NCBI GenBank assembly: GCA_022826965.1
Contig: JAJDTU010000010.1
Span: forward strand, 1 to 64,000
Direction of reading: 5' to 3'
Source of the DNA: Dehalococcoidia bacterium
GTDB lineage: Bacteria; Chloroflexota; Dehalococcoidia; Bin125
Length of the DNA: 64,000 bases
Under the pieces are notes generated by a model. That model did no database searches and was not told the DNA's origin. It worked only from the letters and a program-made list of their open reading frames with translations. Shown here piece after piece: positions 33,086-41,993 of the stretch. How positions within the stretch are numbered: position 1 is the stretch's first letter; every line of letters starts with the position of its first letter. The translations under genes and the position numbers were made by a program.

Positions 33086-33712
33086 CTAAGACTGAACACG
33101 TGCTGAGAGACTGAGTGGGTCGGAATCCCGTCCAACGGCGAGCTCATGACCTGGTCTGGAAGGCTCGCGGAATGTGATTGACCTGTAGAAGTCATCTAAC
33201 GGAACGAACACGCCGTTTTCTTCTGCCCACCGTCTCATTCTCTGATTGCAGGAATGAGCCCACGACAGAATCTCAATCTTCCACCCCTTTCTGTGTATGA
33301 GCTCCAGCGCCGTGTGGAATCCCTCTCCGCGCTCGTAGCCGGCACCGTCTCCAGTGAGGAGCACGACAATGCCGGGGTCACCATTGTGAATGAGGGCGTC
33401 CTTCAGCATTTCGAGTTGCAGCAGCCTATCCGGGACCTCTTGCTCTCCACCTCCAGGTTCACCTCTGTCAAACAGACGAACCTCAACTCCACGGGATTCC
33501 AGCCTGTTCCATACCCCCCGCATTTCCGGAGGGATTGAGCCGACCGCCATCGCCTTTGCGACCGGCCGGCCTGCATGTGCCAGCTCTAGGGTTCGATCAA
33601 AGTTGACTCTAATTTGCCAACGTGCCCCTGGAGTTCCTTCCCTTTCCTCTGCGAGTCTTTGCGCTTCGTGGTAGATGTTTGAGTTGTCCCAGTAGATGAA
33701 CACTCGTTCCAT
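33086..33712 (-). CDS. NYN-domain (LabA/PIN-like) nuclease (208 aa)
   Basis: Begins MERVFIYWDNSNIYHEAQRL, the NYN hallmark with Asp-Asn-Ser-Asn. The second acidic motif VVLLTGDGAGYERG (about residues 119-132) and the strand KIEILSWAHS complete the PIN-like fold. Family members are RNases or regulators, several of them defence effectors. AAGGG precedes the ATG. It is transcribed away from the large STAND gene with a 527-base gap, so the two may share a control region. Confidence 0.82.
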   Translation of the reverse strand: MERVFIYWDNSNIYHEAQRLAEEREGTPGARWQIRVNFDRTLELAHAGRPVAKAMAVGSIPPEMRGVWNRLESRGVEVRLFDRGEPGGGEQEVPDRLLQLEMLKDALIHNGDPGIVVLLTGDGAGYERGEGFHTALELIHRKGWKIEILSWAHSCNQRMRRWAEENGVFVPLDDFYRSITFREPSRPGHELAVGRDSDPLSLSARVQS

Positions 33713-34239
33713 GCTGACGTACCCTTCCAAGGTGCAAGGGCCAGTTGAGAGCCTATCAGGCTGCTGACCCGGCAGTCAGGAAGCGGATGGTCTAGGGAAG
33801 TTGCCGCCCGCAGTGCCTCGGGCTGGGTCCCGTTTCGTTGGCCGCCCATATCAAATCGGACAGGGCACTGGCGCGAACTGGCGGTTCGTTGCCCACACTC
33901 TCGACATCGCACCCATCGAGAGCCGACTGCATCAACGCGTGACACACTCGGCACCACCCCTCTGCTGTCGCGACGGCGAGGTTTTCTCCGCGGTGAACAG
34001 GGGATCACTGGTCAGGGAGAACTGAACTGACCCTGAGCCATCATCCTGGTCTCCACCCTCTTCTTTACACCCCACGCCTTTCTCGTCGAAGGCAGCAACC
34101 AAGATCGGAAGAAGCTCAGCACCACAATCCCCTTCCTGGACCAGACAGAAGGCGATACGCTGTCGCTCCACAGTATTCCTCTTGACGAAGCTCGATGTGT
34201 TCGAAGGCTCGTCTTGTCGAAAGAGCGACCGGGGTAGCG
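33713..34239. other. Divergent intergenic region, NYN versus STAND gene
   Basis: About 530 bases between divergent starts, likely holding both promoters. I cannot pick out clear -35/-10 boxes, and the local frames are not protein-like. No strong inverted repeat seen. Confidence 0.35.
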
Positions 34240-37200
34240 ATGCCTAGACTTGGCGGTGTTGCCAACAAGCTCGGCAATCGATTCGAAGGCGTCTGGACTG
34301 TTGGCGTCCTCCTCGATCTTGTTGGAGGCGCGTACAGGTCCGTCGCCGTCGAGCCCATTGGAGACGAGGCCTCCGGGATCGAGTTCGTAGCCGTCAATTC
34401 GGCGGGAATCGAAGAGTTTTTTTCCATCAAGCGACAGCACTCAGAGGGCCATTGGACGGCATCTCGCCTCCACCAAAACGGCGTGATACAAGACCTGATT
34501 GCCAAGGCCGGAGCTGAGGGGCTAGGTGTGTTCTGTTCCGGCACGAGCGCAACGGGACTCGATGAGCTGATTGCCTCCGCCAAGGGAAGTGACTCATTTG
34601 AGATCTTCGAACGCCGGATTCGGCAAAGTGACAATCTTGAGCACGACCTCAATACCCATGTCAACACGTCATTTGACGGAGATACTAGAGCAGCGTACAA
34701 GGCCTTCAGGCGTCTTCGCGTAGAAACCGAGAACGAAGCTCGGCTGGTCAACAACGTGGAGCGACAGATCAAGTTGCAGTTCCGCATGCAAAACGGGACC
34801 AACGTGGATCCTCATTTGGTCCGCCTTCTGATAGGCGATTTCGTGCTTGACCGTGCCGAGATGGGCAGTGCGATAACCCAGATCGCGCTCCTCTCATTTC
34901 TCGAAGCTAAAGAAATACACCTGTCGAGGCTCATTGGCGATGCGACAATCCTCGCCAGCATCGAGCGCTGCAATGCTCGATATCTAAAGGCCGCGCACGC
35001 CCATTTGATCAATGGACAGCCGATCGACCGTGCCGACAGCCTGTGGGCTCTAGATGAACTGGTGGTCGAGGGACACTCGGTATCGATAGAAGGGGAAGCA
35101 GGTAGCGGCAAGAGTTGTATCGCCGCCCAGGTCGTCAAGATCCTGAAGGACCGAGATGTTCCCTGCCTGGCCCTGTCACTCGATGGACTCGTCGACTCGG
35201 ACTCGACGGCCGAAAGGCTGGGCCAACAACGCGGGTTGGATTATTCGCCGACGGCGACCCTTGGTGAGTACGCAGGTACCGCCCGGTCCGTGCTTGTCCT
35301 GGATCAGGTTGATTCGTTGAGCCGAGCCTCTGGCCGTCGGCGTCCAGGCCGGGATGCGCTGAACGAAATGCTGGCCGAAACGCGCGATTATCCAGAGATG
35401 AGGGTGCTCTTCGCCTGCCGTTCCTTTGATATCCAGCACGATCCGGAAATCCGAGCCTTGGAGGAACGGACCGAGCGGCTCGTAAGAATCGAAGTGTCGG
35501 ACTTGAGCGACGAAGAGATACAAGAGGCGATCGCTGCTGCTGGGATTAGCGAACCAGTACTTAGCGAAGAACAGCTACGCATTCTGGGCAGGCCGCTCCA
35601 CCTGTCTCTCTTCATCGACGCCTCGACAGGCGGCCGGGTGGACTTCGCTGCCGCCGGGGAGTTGTTCGATGCCTTCTGGGAGCGCAAGGGCCTGGAGGTT
35701 GATGAAAAGACGGCAATGTACCCGTCCGCCTGGTACGCGGCAAACTTGACGCTGTGCGACCAGCTCAGTCGTCGTGAAAGGGCTTTTGTGCCCGAATACG
35801 CAATGGGCGCACATCTTCACACCGTCAGAGAGATGAGTTCGGCGTCCGTTGTGAGGATCGACGACGGTGAAGTGCAGTACTTTCATGAGTCGTTCTTCGA
35901 CTACGCGTTCGCCCGGAGTCTTTTGGCGACCGGCAAAGATCTAGTGCCTTGGCTCATCGCCGATGAGCAACACCTCTTCCGGCGATCGCAGGTCCGGCAG
36001 GTCCTCGCGTTTCTTCGACGCCATCCGTCCGACCGTGCGCACTACGAACAGACGCTCCGAGAGGTGCTACAGGCGAGTGAGATTCGTCGACACATCAAGG
36101 TCCTCGTGCTCGATTGGGTTGCGGCACTGCCAGATCCGTCGGAAGCCGAATGGCACATCGTCGAGCAATTGGAACCCACATTGGGAGACCACATCTGGAG
36201 GGTTGTCGCCAACTCTATCCCTTGGTTCGACCTGCTCGACCAACTGGGACGGTGGGACAACTGGCTCGACGCAGAACACGAAATGCCGGATCGCGCCGTC
36301 GCACTCATGTCATTGCCCGACATCCTCGACTCACGAACGGAGCGAGTTGGTTCTCTCCTGGTGGCCCACAGAGACGAATCGCTGGAATGGCGCCGCCGGC
36401 TGGTCGCGTTGGTGCGTTCGAGGCCCGCGCTGCTGAAGCCGGAGCTTCGGAACCTGATTGTCGAACTGCTCTCTGATGGCACATTCGACGAGCATCCCTC
36501 AGACCTCGGGGCCGACGTCGGTTTCTGGACAACCCTCCATCTGCTCAATGAGGATGACCCTGAGTTTGTGGCCCATCTCCTGGGTGTCTGGCTAGACCGT
36601 CAGATCCATGTAGCGTGTGCACGCGACCCTGCGGACCCATTCTGGAGCGGGTCGCCGCTAGTGCGTTACGACGACTTCTCCAACGATGCGATTCAGGAAT
36701 GCGCAACTCGGGTGCCATCCGCCTTTATCCGGGCGGTTCTGCCCCGGTTCGTCGAACTCGACCAGCTCGTTCCGCATCATGGGTTGAGGGGACCGGACCC
36801 GGATGGCATGCCGGATCGCTTCTTTCGAGAGGAGATCATCCGGGCGCTCAGAGCGCTCGCCCGTGAAGCACCGAGCCAGTTGGACTCAATCACTTCAGAT
36901 GTTATCGGGAGCGATTTCCCGCGTACGAAATGGACAGCCTCGGCGCTCCTCGATGCCTGGACTGAAAGTCCGGTTCGATACGCAGAGCGAATCTTTGACG
37001 TGCTGTTCGATCGCGCAGAACTCTGGTTGGAACCGGAAGGGCCGGGTTGGGTCGGACGACTCGACTCCTACGTTGAAGTCAGTAGGCGGGCGCTTGCCGC
37101 AGCCTCGCCCCATTGCAGCGACGGAGCTTTCCGCAAGGTCGAAACTGCAATTCTGCATAAGGACTTCGACTGGGAGCGCCAGGCTGATCTCGCCGGGTTC

Positions 37201-38751
37201 ACCGAGTTGGAACTGCTCCTCAGTCTTCCGGCTAATCGTCTCAATCCGAGATCCATCGAGCGTGTTGCGGAGCTCAGCAATAGGTTCCCTGACGTCACCG
37301 GCGTGCCAGCTGAACGGTCTCTTGAGCCGACCAACGAGATCCAGCCGGTGCCATCACCCCTTTCTCTTCAGGGGGCAGGTCCATATTCCGACGCCCGGTG
37401 GTTGACGACAATGCGGCGATTCCGAGATCCAAGACCGGTTTTCACCGACGGTCAATTCGTGGGCGGTTCATACATGCTGGCCCGAGATCTCGAAGAAGCG
37501 ACCAGAGGCGAACCGCAACGATTCGTCGAGTTAGCAGGTCAGATGAACGCTGAGTACGAGGCCGTCTACTTCGAGGCCATCCTTAGGGGCCTGACCGGAG
37601 ACGAGACCGGTCGAGGCCTGGTGGATCAATCGCCCCACGTGTTTTCGGTCCTGCGGCACATCAGAGACACTGGCGTGCGGATTAGGGGTGGTGAGGCGAC
37701 GCGGGCGATCTCCGCGCTAGCCAGCACCGATCTGCCATCCGACCTTGTCGACATGGTGCGCGATGTCGCAGTTAGCGACCCTGATCCAGCCGCGGACGAC
37801 TGGCACGGCCTTGGCAGTTGGAGAAGTCCGGTCGATCAAGCTATCAACTCAGCCCGGGGAGCAGCCGCCCAATCAATCGCTGCGCTGCTCGCCGCGAACG
37901 CAACTAGATGGGACACACTGCGACCTGCGGTTGAGCAATTGGTCGGGGACCGCGTCCTGGCCGTCAGAACGACGGCCGTGCAGTGCCTCTCCGCAATCCT
38001 TGACACCCACCAAGACGATGCGCTTGCGCTGTTTTCACAGCTCGCGCAAGGTGCGGAGTCGATTCTCGGCACGATTCACGTTGAGAGGTTCATTCACAAC
38101 GCCATCTTCCGTGATTACACGGGCACTAGACCGATCCTCCTTGCAATGCTGAAGTCAGATTATCCAGAAACTGTGACGGTCGCCGCCCGGCAAGTGGCAG
38201 TCGCCGCTCTTTATGTAGGCTCCGAAGAGGCGCGCGACGACGAGCGGTCCCTGCAAGCGATGGGGGCGAACGCTCGGTCAGCGACAGCTTCGATCTACAC
38301 CGTGAATCTGAACAACGACTCTGTGTCGGACACTTGTGAAGCACGCTTGCTCCAACTCATCAGCGATGAGGATGTCGATGTGCGCAACGCAGCCGCCGAC
38401 TGGATGAGGTTGCTCACCCCTAACGAAATCGCGAAGCGGGGCGCCCTGATTGGTGCCTGTGCAGCGTCCGGCTCTCTCGCAGGCGAACTCGCAACACTCG
38501 CACGCAGGCTGGTCGATGCCACAGTGCCGTTGCCGATTGAGTTCTGTGCTCTCGCTGAAGCTGTTCTTGCTGAAGATTCGACCCGCATCGGTGGCGCGTT
38601 TCATTTGCCTCAAGTGGCCGTCCGGCTGTACGAGCAACACCAAAACAGCGCCCCCGCCGACCGGCTTCGACTCCTCGACCTCATCGACGAGTTGGTTTGG
38701 CTCGGAGCGCACGGAATCGACGACGAGTTGCGCCGACAGTATGAGCGTTGA
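34240..38751 (+). CDS. Large STAND-type NTPase with nuclease-like N-terminus and HEAT-like repeats (1503 aa)
   Basis: Residues 1-190 resemble a Cap4/Mrr-like PD-(D/E)xK region: LGNRFEGVWTVGVLLDL, IEFVAV, then EEFFSIKRQ, though the expected acidic or Gln residue before xK is Ser. A P-loop ATPase follows: IEGEAGSGKSCIAAQV (Walker A, about residue 286), SVLVLDQVDSLS (Walker B, about 365), VLFACRSFD. Helical signal-transduction-like and HEAT-like repeats fill the last 900 residues. Layout matches Avs-type anti-phage sensors, but family assignment is inference. I chose the ATG at 34240 after GGGG; an upstream ATG adds 15 poor residues. Confidence 0.65.
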   Translation: MPRLGGVANKLGNRFEGVWTVGVLLDLVGGAYRSVAVEPIGDEASGIEFVAVNSAGIEEFFSIKRQHSEGHWTASRLHQNGVIQDLIAKAGAEGLGVFCSGTSATGLDELIASAKGSDSFEIFERRIRQSDNLEHDLNTHVNTSFDGDTRAAYKAFRRLRVETENEARLVNNVERQIKLQFRMQNGTNVDPHLVRLLIGDFVLDRAEMGSAITQIALLSFLEAKEIHLSRLIGDATILASIERCNARYLKAAHAHLINGQPIDRADSLWALDELVVEGHSVSIEGEAGSGKSCIAAQVVKILKDRDVPCLALSLDGLVDSDSTAERLGQQRGLDYSPTATLGEYAGTARSVLVLDQVDSLSRASGRRRPGRDALNEMLAETRDYPEMRVLFACRSFDIQHDPEIRALEERTERLVRIEVSDLSDEEIQEAIAAAGISEPVLSEEQLRILGRPLHLSLFIDASTGGRVDFAAAGELFDAFWERKGLEVDEKTAMYPSAWYAANLTLCDQLSRRERAFVPEYAMGAHLHTVREMSSASVVRIDDGEVQYFHESFFDYAFARSLLATGKDLVPWLIADEQHLFRRSQVRQVLAFLRRHPSDRAHYEQTLREVLQASEIRRHIKVLVLDWVAALPDPSEAEWHIVEQLEPTLGDHIWRVVANSIPWFDLLDQLGRWDNWLDAEHEMPDRAVALMSLPDILDSRTERVGSLLVAHRDESLEWRRRLVALVRSRPALLKPELRNLIVELLSDGTFDEHPSDLGADVGFWTTLHLLNEDDPEFVAHLLGVWLDRQIHVACARDPADPFWSGSPLVRYDDFSNDAIQECATRVPSAFIRAVLPRFVELDQLVPHHGLRGPDPDGMPDRFFREEIIRALRALAREAPSQLDSITSDVIGSDFPRTKWTASALLDAWTESPVRYAERIFDVLFDRAELWLEPEGPGWVGRLDSYVEVSRRALAAASPHCSDGAFRKVETAILHKDFDWERQADLAGFTELELLLSLPANRLNPRSIERVAELSNRFPDVTGVPAERSLEPTNEIQPVPSPLSLQGAGPYSDARWLTTMRRFRDPRPVFTDGQFVGGSYMLARDLEEATRGEPQRFVELAGQMNAEYEAVYFEAILRGLTGDETGRGLVDQSPHVFSVLRHIRDTGVRIRGGEATRAISALASTDLPSDLVDMVRDVAVSDPDPAADDWHGLGSWRSPVDQAINSARGAAAQSIAALLAANATRWDTLRPAVEQLVGDRVLAVRTTAVQCLSAILDTHQDDALALFSQLAQGAESILGTIHVERFIHNAIFRDYTGTRPILLAMLKSDYPETVTVAARQVAVAALYVGSEEARDDERSLQAMGANARSATASIYTVNLNNDSVSDTCEARLLQLISDEDVDVRNAAADWMRLLTPNEIAKRGALIGACAASGSLAGELATLARRLVDATVPLPIEFCALAEAVLAEDSTRIGGAFHLPQVAVRLYEQHQNSAPADRLRLLDLIDELVWLGAHGIDDELRRQYER

Positions 38752-39026
38752 GCGCAGATCTGTCGCTCGATCCCTCGTTCGCCGCAACGCCACAGGCTAA
38801 TCGCGGCATTGCAAGAATCACGTCTCACGTATTCCTAGGCACACAGCAAGGGCCCACCGCCTGTGAAGGAGCGAGAGTTGCCGTCGTACGAGTACCCCTT
38901 TCGCCGATCCTAAATCCACTGCGAAGTCGCAATTGGATACCATGTTTCGAACATAGAGGTCCGTTGCAGGACAAGCGTGAAGTCGTCCTTGCTGCGACCC
39001 TCAGGCTGTGTCTTTGAGTTGAAGAG
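38752..39026. other. Short intergenic region before the recombinase
   Basis: About 275 bases between the STAND gene and the recombinase. No protein-like frame or RNA gene is seen. It ends in a purine-rich stretch (GAAGAGGTGAAGAGAG) that contains the recombinase GTG start. Confidence 0.35.
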
Positions 39027-40778
39027 GTGAAGAGAGTGAACCGTCAGATTCCCGCAGCCCTCTACGCTCGCGTCTCCTCGGACCGCCAAGATGTCGATCT
39101 CTCCGTCGCCGCGCAACTCCGCGCCCTTCGCGACTTCGCCGAGCGCAACGGCTACCGCGTCGTGCGGGAGTACATCGACGAGGCCGAGAGCGGGCGCATC
39201 GCCAACCGACCCCAGTTCCGCAAGATGCTGGATGAGGCTTCGGAGGCGGAATCTCCTTTCCAGGAAATCCTGGTCTGGAAGTTCTCCCGCTTCACGCGCA
39301 AGCGCGAGCACGCCGTCGCCTTCAAGTCGATGCTCCGGCGGCGCGGCGTCCGCGTCACTTCGATCACCGAGCACGCCGACGACACGCCGACCGGCAAGCT
39401 GATGGAGGCGATCATCGAGAGCGTCGATGAGTTCTACTCGGAGAACCTGGCCCAGGAAGTCCGGCGGGGGATGCGCGAGTCGGCCTCGCGCGGCTTCTAC
39501 CTGGCCTCGCACGCGCCGCTCGGCTACCGTAAGGTCTACGTCACGGACGGCGGCAAGCAGCGGCCCCGGCTCGAACTCGACCCGCCCAGGGATGCCGTCG
39601 TCAGGCGCATCTTCGAGATGGCGCTGCGCGGACAGAGCATCCTCGAGATCGTGAAGACGCTCAATTCAGAGGGCATTCCCTCGGCCAAGGGCAAGCGCTG
39701 GCTCAAGACCGCGGTCCACAAGATCCTCTCCAACGAGGTCTACATGGGCACTCTGGTCTGGGGACTCAAGTCGACCGACGGCTCCGAGCCGGTCCGAGTC
39801 GAACATGCGGTGCCAGCGATCGTCTCGAAGGAGGAGTTCGAACAGGTGGGCGCCATGCTCGAAGCGCGGGCGCCGGCCAAGTCCAACCCGCGCCGCGCGT
39901 CCAGCCCCTACCTGCTCTCCGGTCTGGTCGCTTGCGCACTCTGCGGCAAGCAGTTGACGGCGTCCGAGGCCAAGGGCGGGCGCTACTCCTACTACGTCTG
40001 CGGTTCGTTGCTCAAGCGCGGCTCGGGCAGTTGCGAGACGCCCAGGCTCAACGCCAAGCGGTTCGAGACCCTGATCCTCGACCAACTCCGCGACCACGTA
40101 CTGACCGAGAGCAACATCCGCGAGTTGGTCAAGATGCTGGACGAGGAGATGGACGGCGCGGCCCGCGAGGAGCGCGAGCGGCTGGAGATGATCGAAGCGG
40201 AGTTGAGCGAGATTCGGCTGATGTTGGATCGCATCTGGCGGGTGATCGAGAAGACCGACCTGGAGATCGACGACGCCGCGCCCCGCATCCGTGAGCACAT
40301 GGCGCGCAAGGAGCAGCTGGAGTCAGCCGCCGAGCAGGCCAGGAAGGCTCTGGCCGAACGGCGCGTGCTGCTGGACAAGGCTGAGGTGGTGGCCGAGTTC
40401 GCCGCCGATATGGCCGACTTCCTGCGCACCAGCGACATCACCGAGTCGAAGGCGTTCCTCCGCACATTCATCAAGCGGATCGACGTCGAGCCCGGTCGGG
40501 CCGTGATCAACTACACGATCCCGATGCCGGAAGACAGTCCGATTGGCCGCAGGGATGCCGCTGAAGTGGCGCTCGCCGAAGGAGTTCGCAATTCGGTACA
40601 TGATGGTGGAGCTGGGGGGACTCGAACCCCCGGCCTTTTGACTGCCAGTCAAACGCTCTCCCAACTGAGCTACAGCCCCACGTACGCCCGTCGGCGCGGA
40701 ACACCAGCCTACGCCCGACCCAGCCCATGCGCCACTACACGCCCGCGGGACCGCGCACCCGCCATGCACCCGCGTTGA
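39027..40778 (+). CDS. Large serine recombinase/integrase, frame running through tRNA-Ala
   Basis: The catalytic domain opens AALYARVSSDRQ (nucleophile Ser near residue 17) with VWKFSRFTRKREH. The recombinase domain has APLGYRKVYV and GKRWLKTAVHKILSNEVYMG. A zinc ribbon follows, CALCGKQLTA and CGSLLKRGSGSC (about residues 310-350), then a long coiled coil and the end domain (FIKRIDVEPGRAVINY). Genuine sequence ends near residue 525. The last ~65 codons are the tRNA-Ala gene read backwards (GGTRTPGLLTASQ) and flanking DNA. The start is a GTG. The enzyme very likely integrates and excises this element at the tRNA. Confidence 0.9.
   Translation: MKRVNRQIPAALYARVSSDRQDVDLSVAAQLRALRDFAERNGYRVVREYIDEAESGRIANRPQFRKMLDEASEAESPFQEILVWKFSRFTRKREHAVAFKSMLRRRGVRVTSITEHADDTPTGKLMEAIIESVDEFYSENLAQEVRRGMRESASRGFYLASHAPLGYRKVYVTDGGKQRPRLELDPPRDAVVRRIFEMALRGQSILEIVKTLNSEGIPSAKGKRWLKTAVHKILSNEVYMGTLVWGLKSTDGSEPVRVEHAVPAIVSKEEFEQVGAMLEARAPAKSNPRRASSPYLLSGLVACALCGKQLTASEAKGGRYSYYVCGSLLKRGSGSCETPRLNAKRFETLILDQLRDHVLTESNIRELVKMLDEEMDGAAREERERLEMIEAELSEIRLMLDRIWRVIEKTDLEIDDAAPRIREHMARKEQLESAAEQARKALAERRVLLDKAEVVAEFAADMADFLRTSDITESKAFLRTFIKRIDVEPGRAVINYTIPMPEDSPIGRRDAAEVALAEGVRNSVHDGGAGGTRTPGLLTASQTLSQLSYSPTYARRRGTPAYARPSPCATTRPRDRAPAMHPR
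40604..40679 (-). tRNA. tRNA-Ala, anticodon GGC
   Basis: The complement folds as a full 76-base tRNA including an encoded CCA. The acceptor stem is GGGGCTG/CAGCTCC with one G-T pair and discriminator A. The anticodon loop CTGGCAG lies between TTTGA and TCAAA, giving GGC for alanine. The T arm is GGGGGTTCGAGTCCCCC. The 3' end faces the serine recombinase and is overlapped by its reading frame, so the tRNA is the likely integration site and stays intact after insertion. Confidence 0.95.
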
Positions 40779-40928
40779 TCCCCGCCGCCGTTCCGCCAAC
40801 CTGTGCCAACCGCACGCCCAGCGCTTTACGCTGAGCTAACTGAGATTGCGCATCGCGTTTGTCGCCTCACGCAATCACTTCGTACATTGATGCAACTGGC
40901 GTCGCGGGGGCGCAAGGGAATGGCCGCC

Positions 40929-41975
40929 ATGCTTGACCGCCTCAGGAAGCTGTGGGTTGAACGGCCGGCGGTCATCGCAGCCTCGGTGATCGCGCCGGTC
41001 GCATTCGTCGTCACGCTACTCATACTCTTCGTCGTCGTCGGCAACGGCGACCAGGCGCCCCGCCAACAACAGGCCGCCGAGCTCGACGCGCAGCCGACCG
41101 CCGACGAACAACAGCAGGCTGCGGCGACGCGCCAGACCAACGTCGTAGAGATTGAAGTCAAGACCGGCGACCAGTCCCAACAAGCTCAGGACGGCGCGAG
41201 CGCTGCCGAGGATCCCGGCTCGCGCCAGCAGGCCCAAGCCGACGCGACTCAGTCCCAAGCGGCACAGCCCGATCAACCGGATGCCCAGGCGTCTGCGGTA
41301 TCGGACGTGACCGAGTCCGACGAGCAGGACGCGAGACCACAGCCGCCGACCGAGGTCGCCGGCATGCCGGTCGTGCCCCTGAGTTCGGTGATCGAGGACG
41401 ATCTCGACGAGGAAGCCCTCAAGCACGGCACCGACGGCTCGGAGGGCGGCATCCTGCCGATCGACAACGGCGTCGTCGTTTCCAGCAGAGACGAAGACCA
41501 GACCAGATGGGAGCTGATCGTCCCATCGGCCTCGCTCAAAAGCGCCATCGTCAAGGTCGGCCGGACGCCCTCTGGCGCAATGGGCGCACCCGACAATCCA
41601 TACGTGATCGGCTGGCTCGACTCGAGCGCTGCGCCCGGCGAATCCGGCAACACACTGCTCGCCGGACATCGCGATTTCGAGGACCTCTCGGGCAACATCG
41701 GCACCGGTGTCTGTTGGGAGCTGGTCAGCACCCAGCCGGGTGATCACGTCCTGGTCCGCGACAACGAGCAGGGAATCTACTACGTCTATACGGTCACCGA
41801 GACCGCCACCGTCGATCCGAGGGACCAGGACTCGGCCCGCTACCTCTGGAACACTGATGAGCCGGTGATCACCCTGATCACCTGCACGGGCTCGTTCAAC
41901 GCAGATACACACCAGTACTCGCATCGGCTCGTGGTCGTTGCAGAACTCGCAGCCGTGGCGTCAGCCGACGCGTAG
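40929..41975 (+). CDS. Sortase family transpeptidase 1 (348 aa)
   Basis: One N-terminal transmembrane helix (VIAASVIAPVAFVVTLLILFVVV, about residues 15-37) is followed by a 110-residue Gln/Asp/Ala-rich linker. The sortase domain has the catalytic His in LLAGHRDFED (about 242), Cys in ITLITCTGSF (about 320) and Arg in YSHRLVVV (about 335). AAGGGA lies before this ATG. Sortases anchor surface proteins through LPxTG-like signals; no such substrate is visible here. A second sortase follows 18 bases later. Confidence 0.88.
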   Translation: MLDRLRKLWVERPAVIAASVIAPVAFVVTLLILFVVVGNGDQAPRQQQAAELDAQPTADEQQQAAATRQTNVVEIEVKTGDQSQQAQDGASAAEDPGSRQQAQADATQSQAAQPDQPDAQASAVSDVTESDEQDARPQPPTEVAGMPVVPLSSVIEDDLDEEALKHGTDGSEGGILPIDNGVVVSSRDEDQTRWELIVPSASLKSAIVKVGRTPSGAMGAPDNPYVIGWLDSSAAPGESGNTLLAGHRDFEDLSGNIGTGVCWELVSTQPGDHVLVRDNEQGIYYVYTVTETATVDPRDQDSARYLWNTDEPVITLITCTGSFNADTHQYSHRLVVVAELAAVASADA

Positions 41976-41993
41976 GATCGCGAGGCCTCACGG

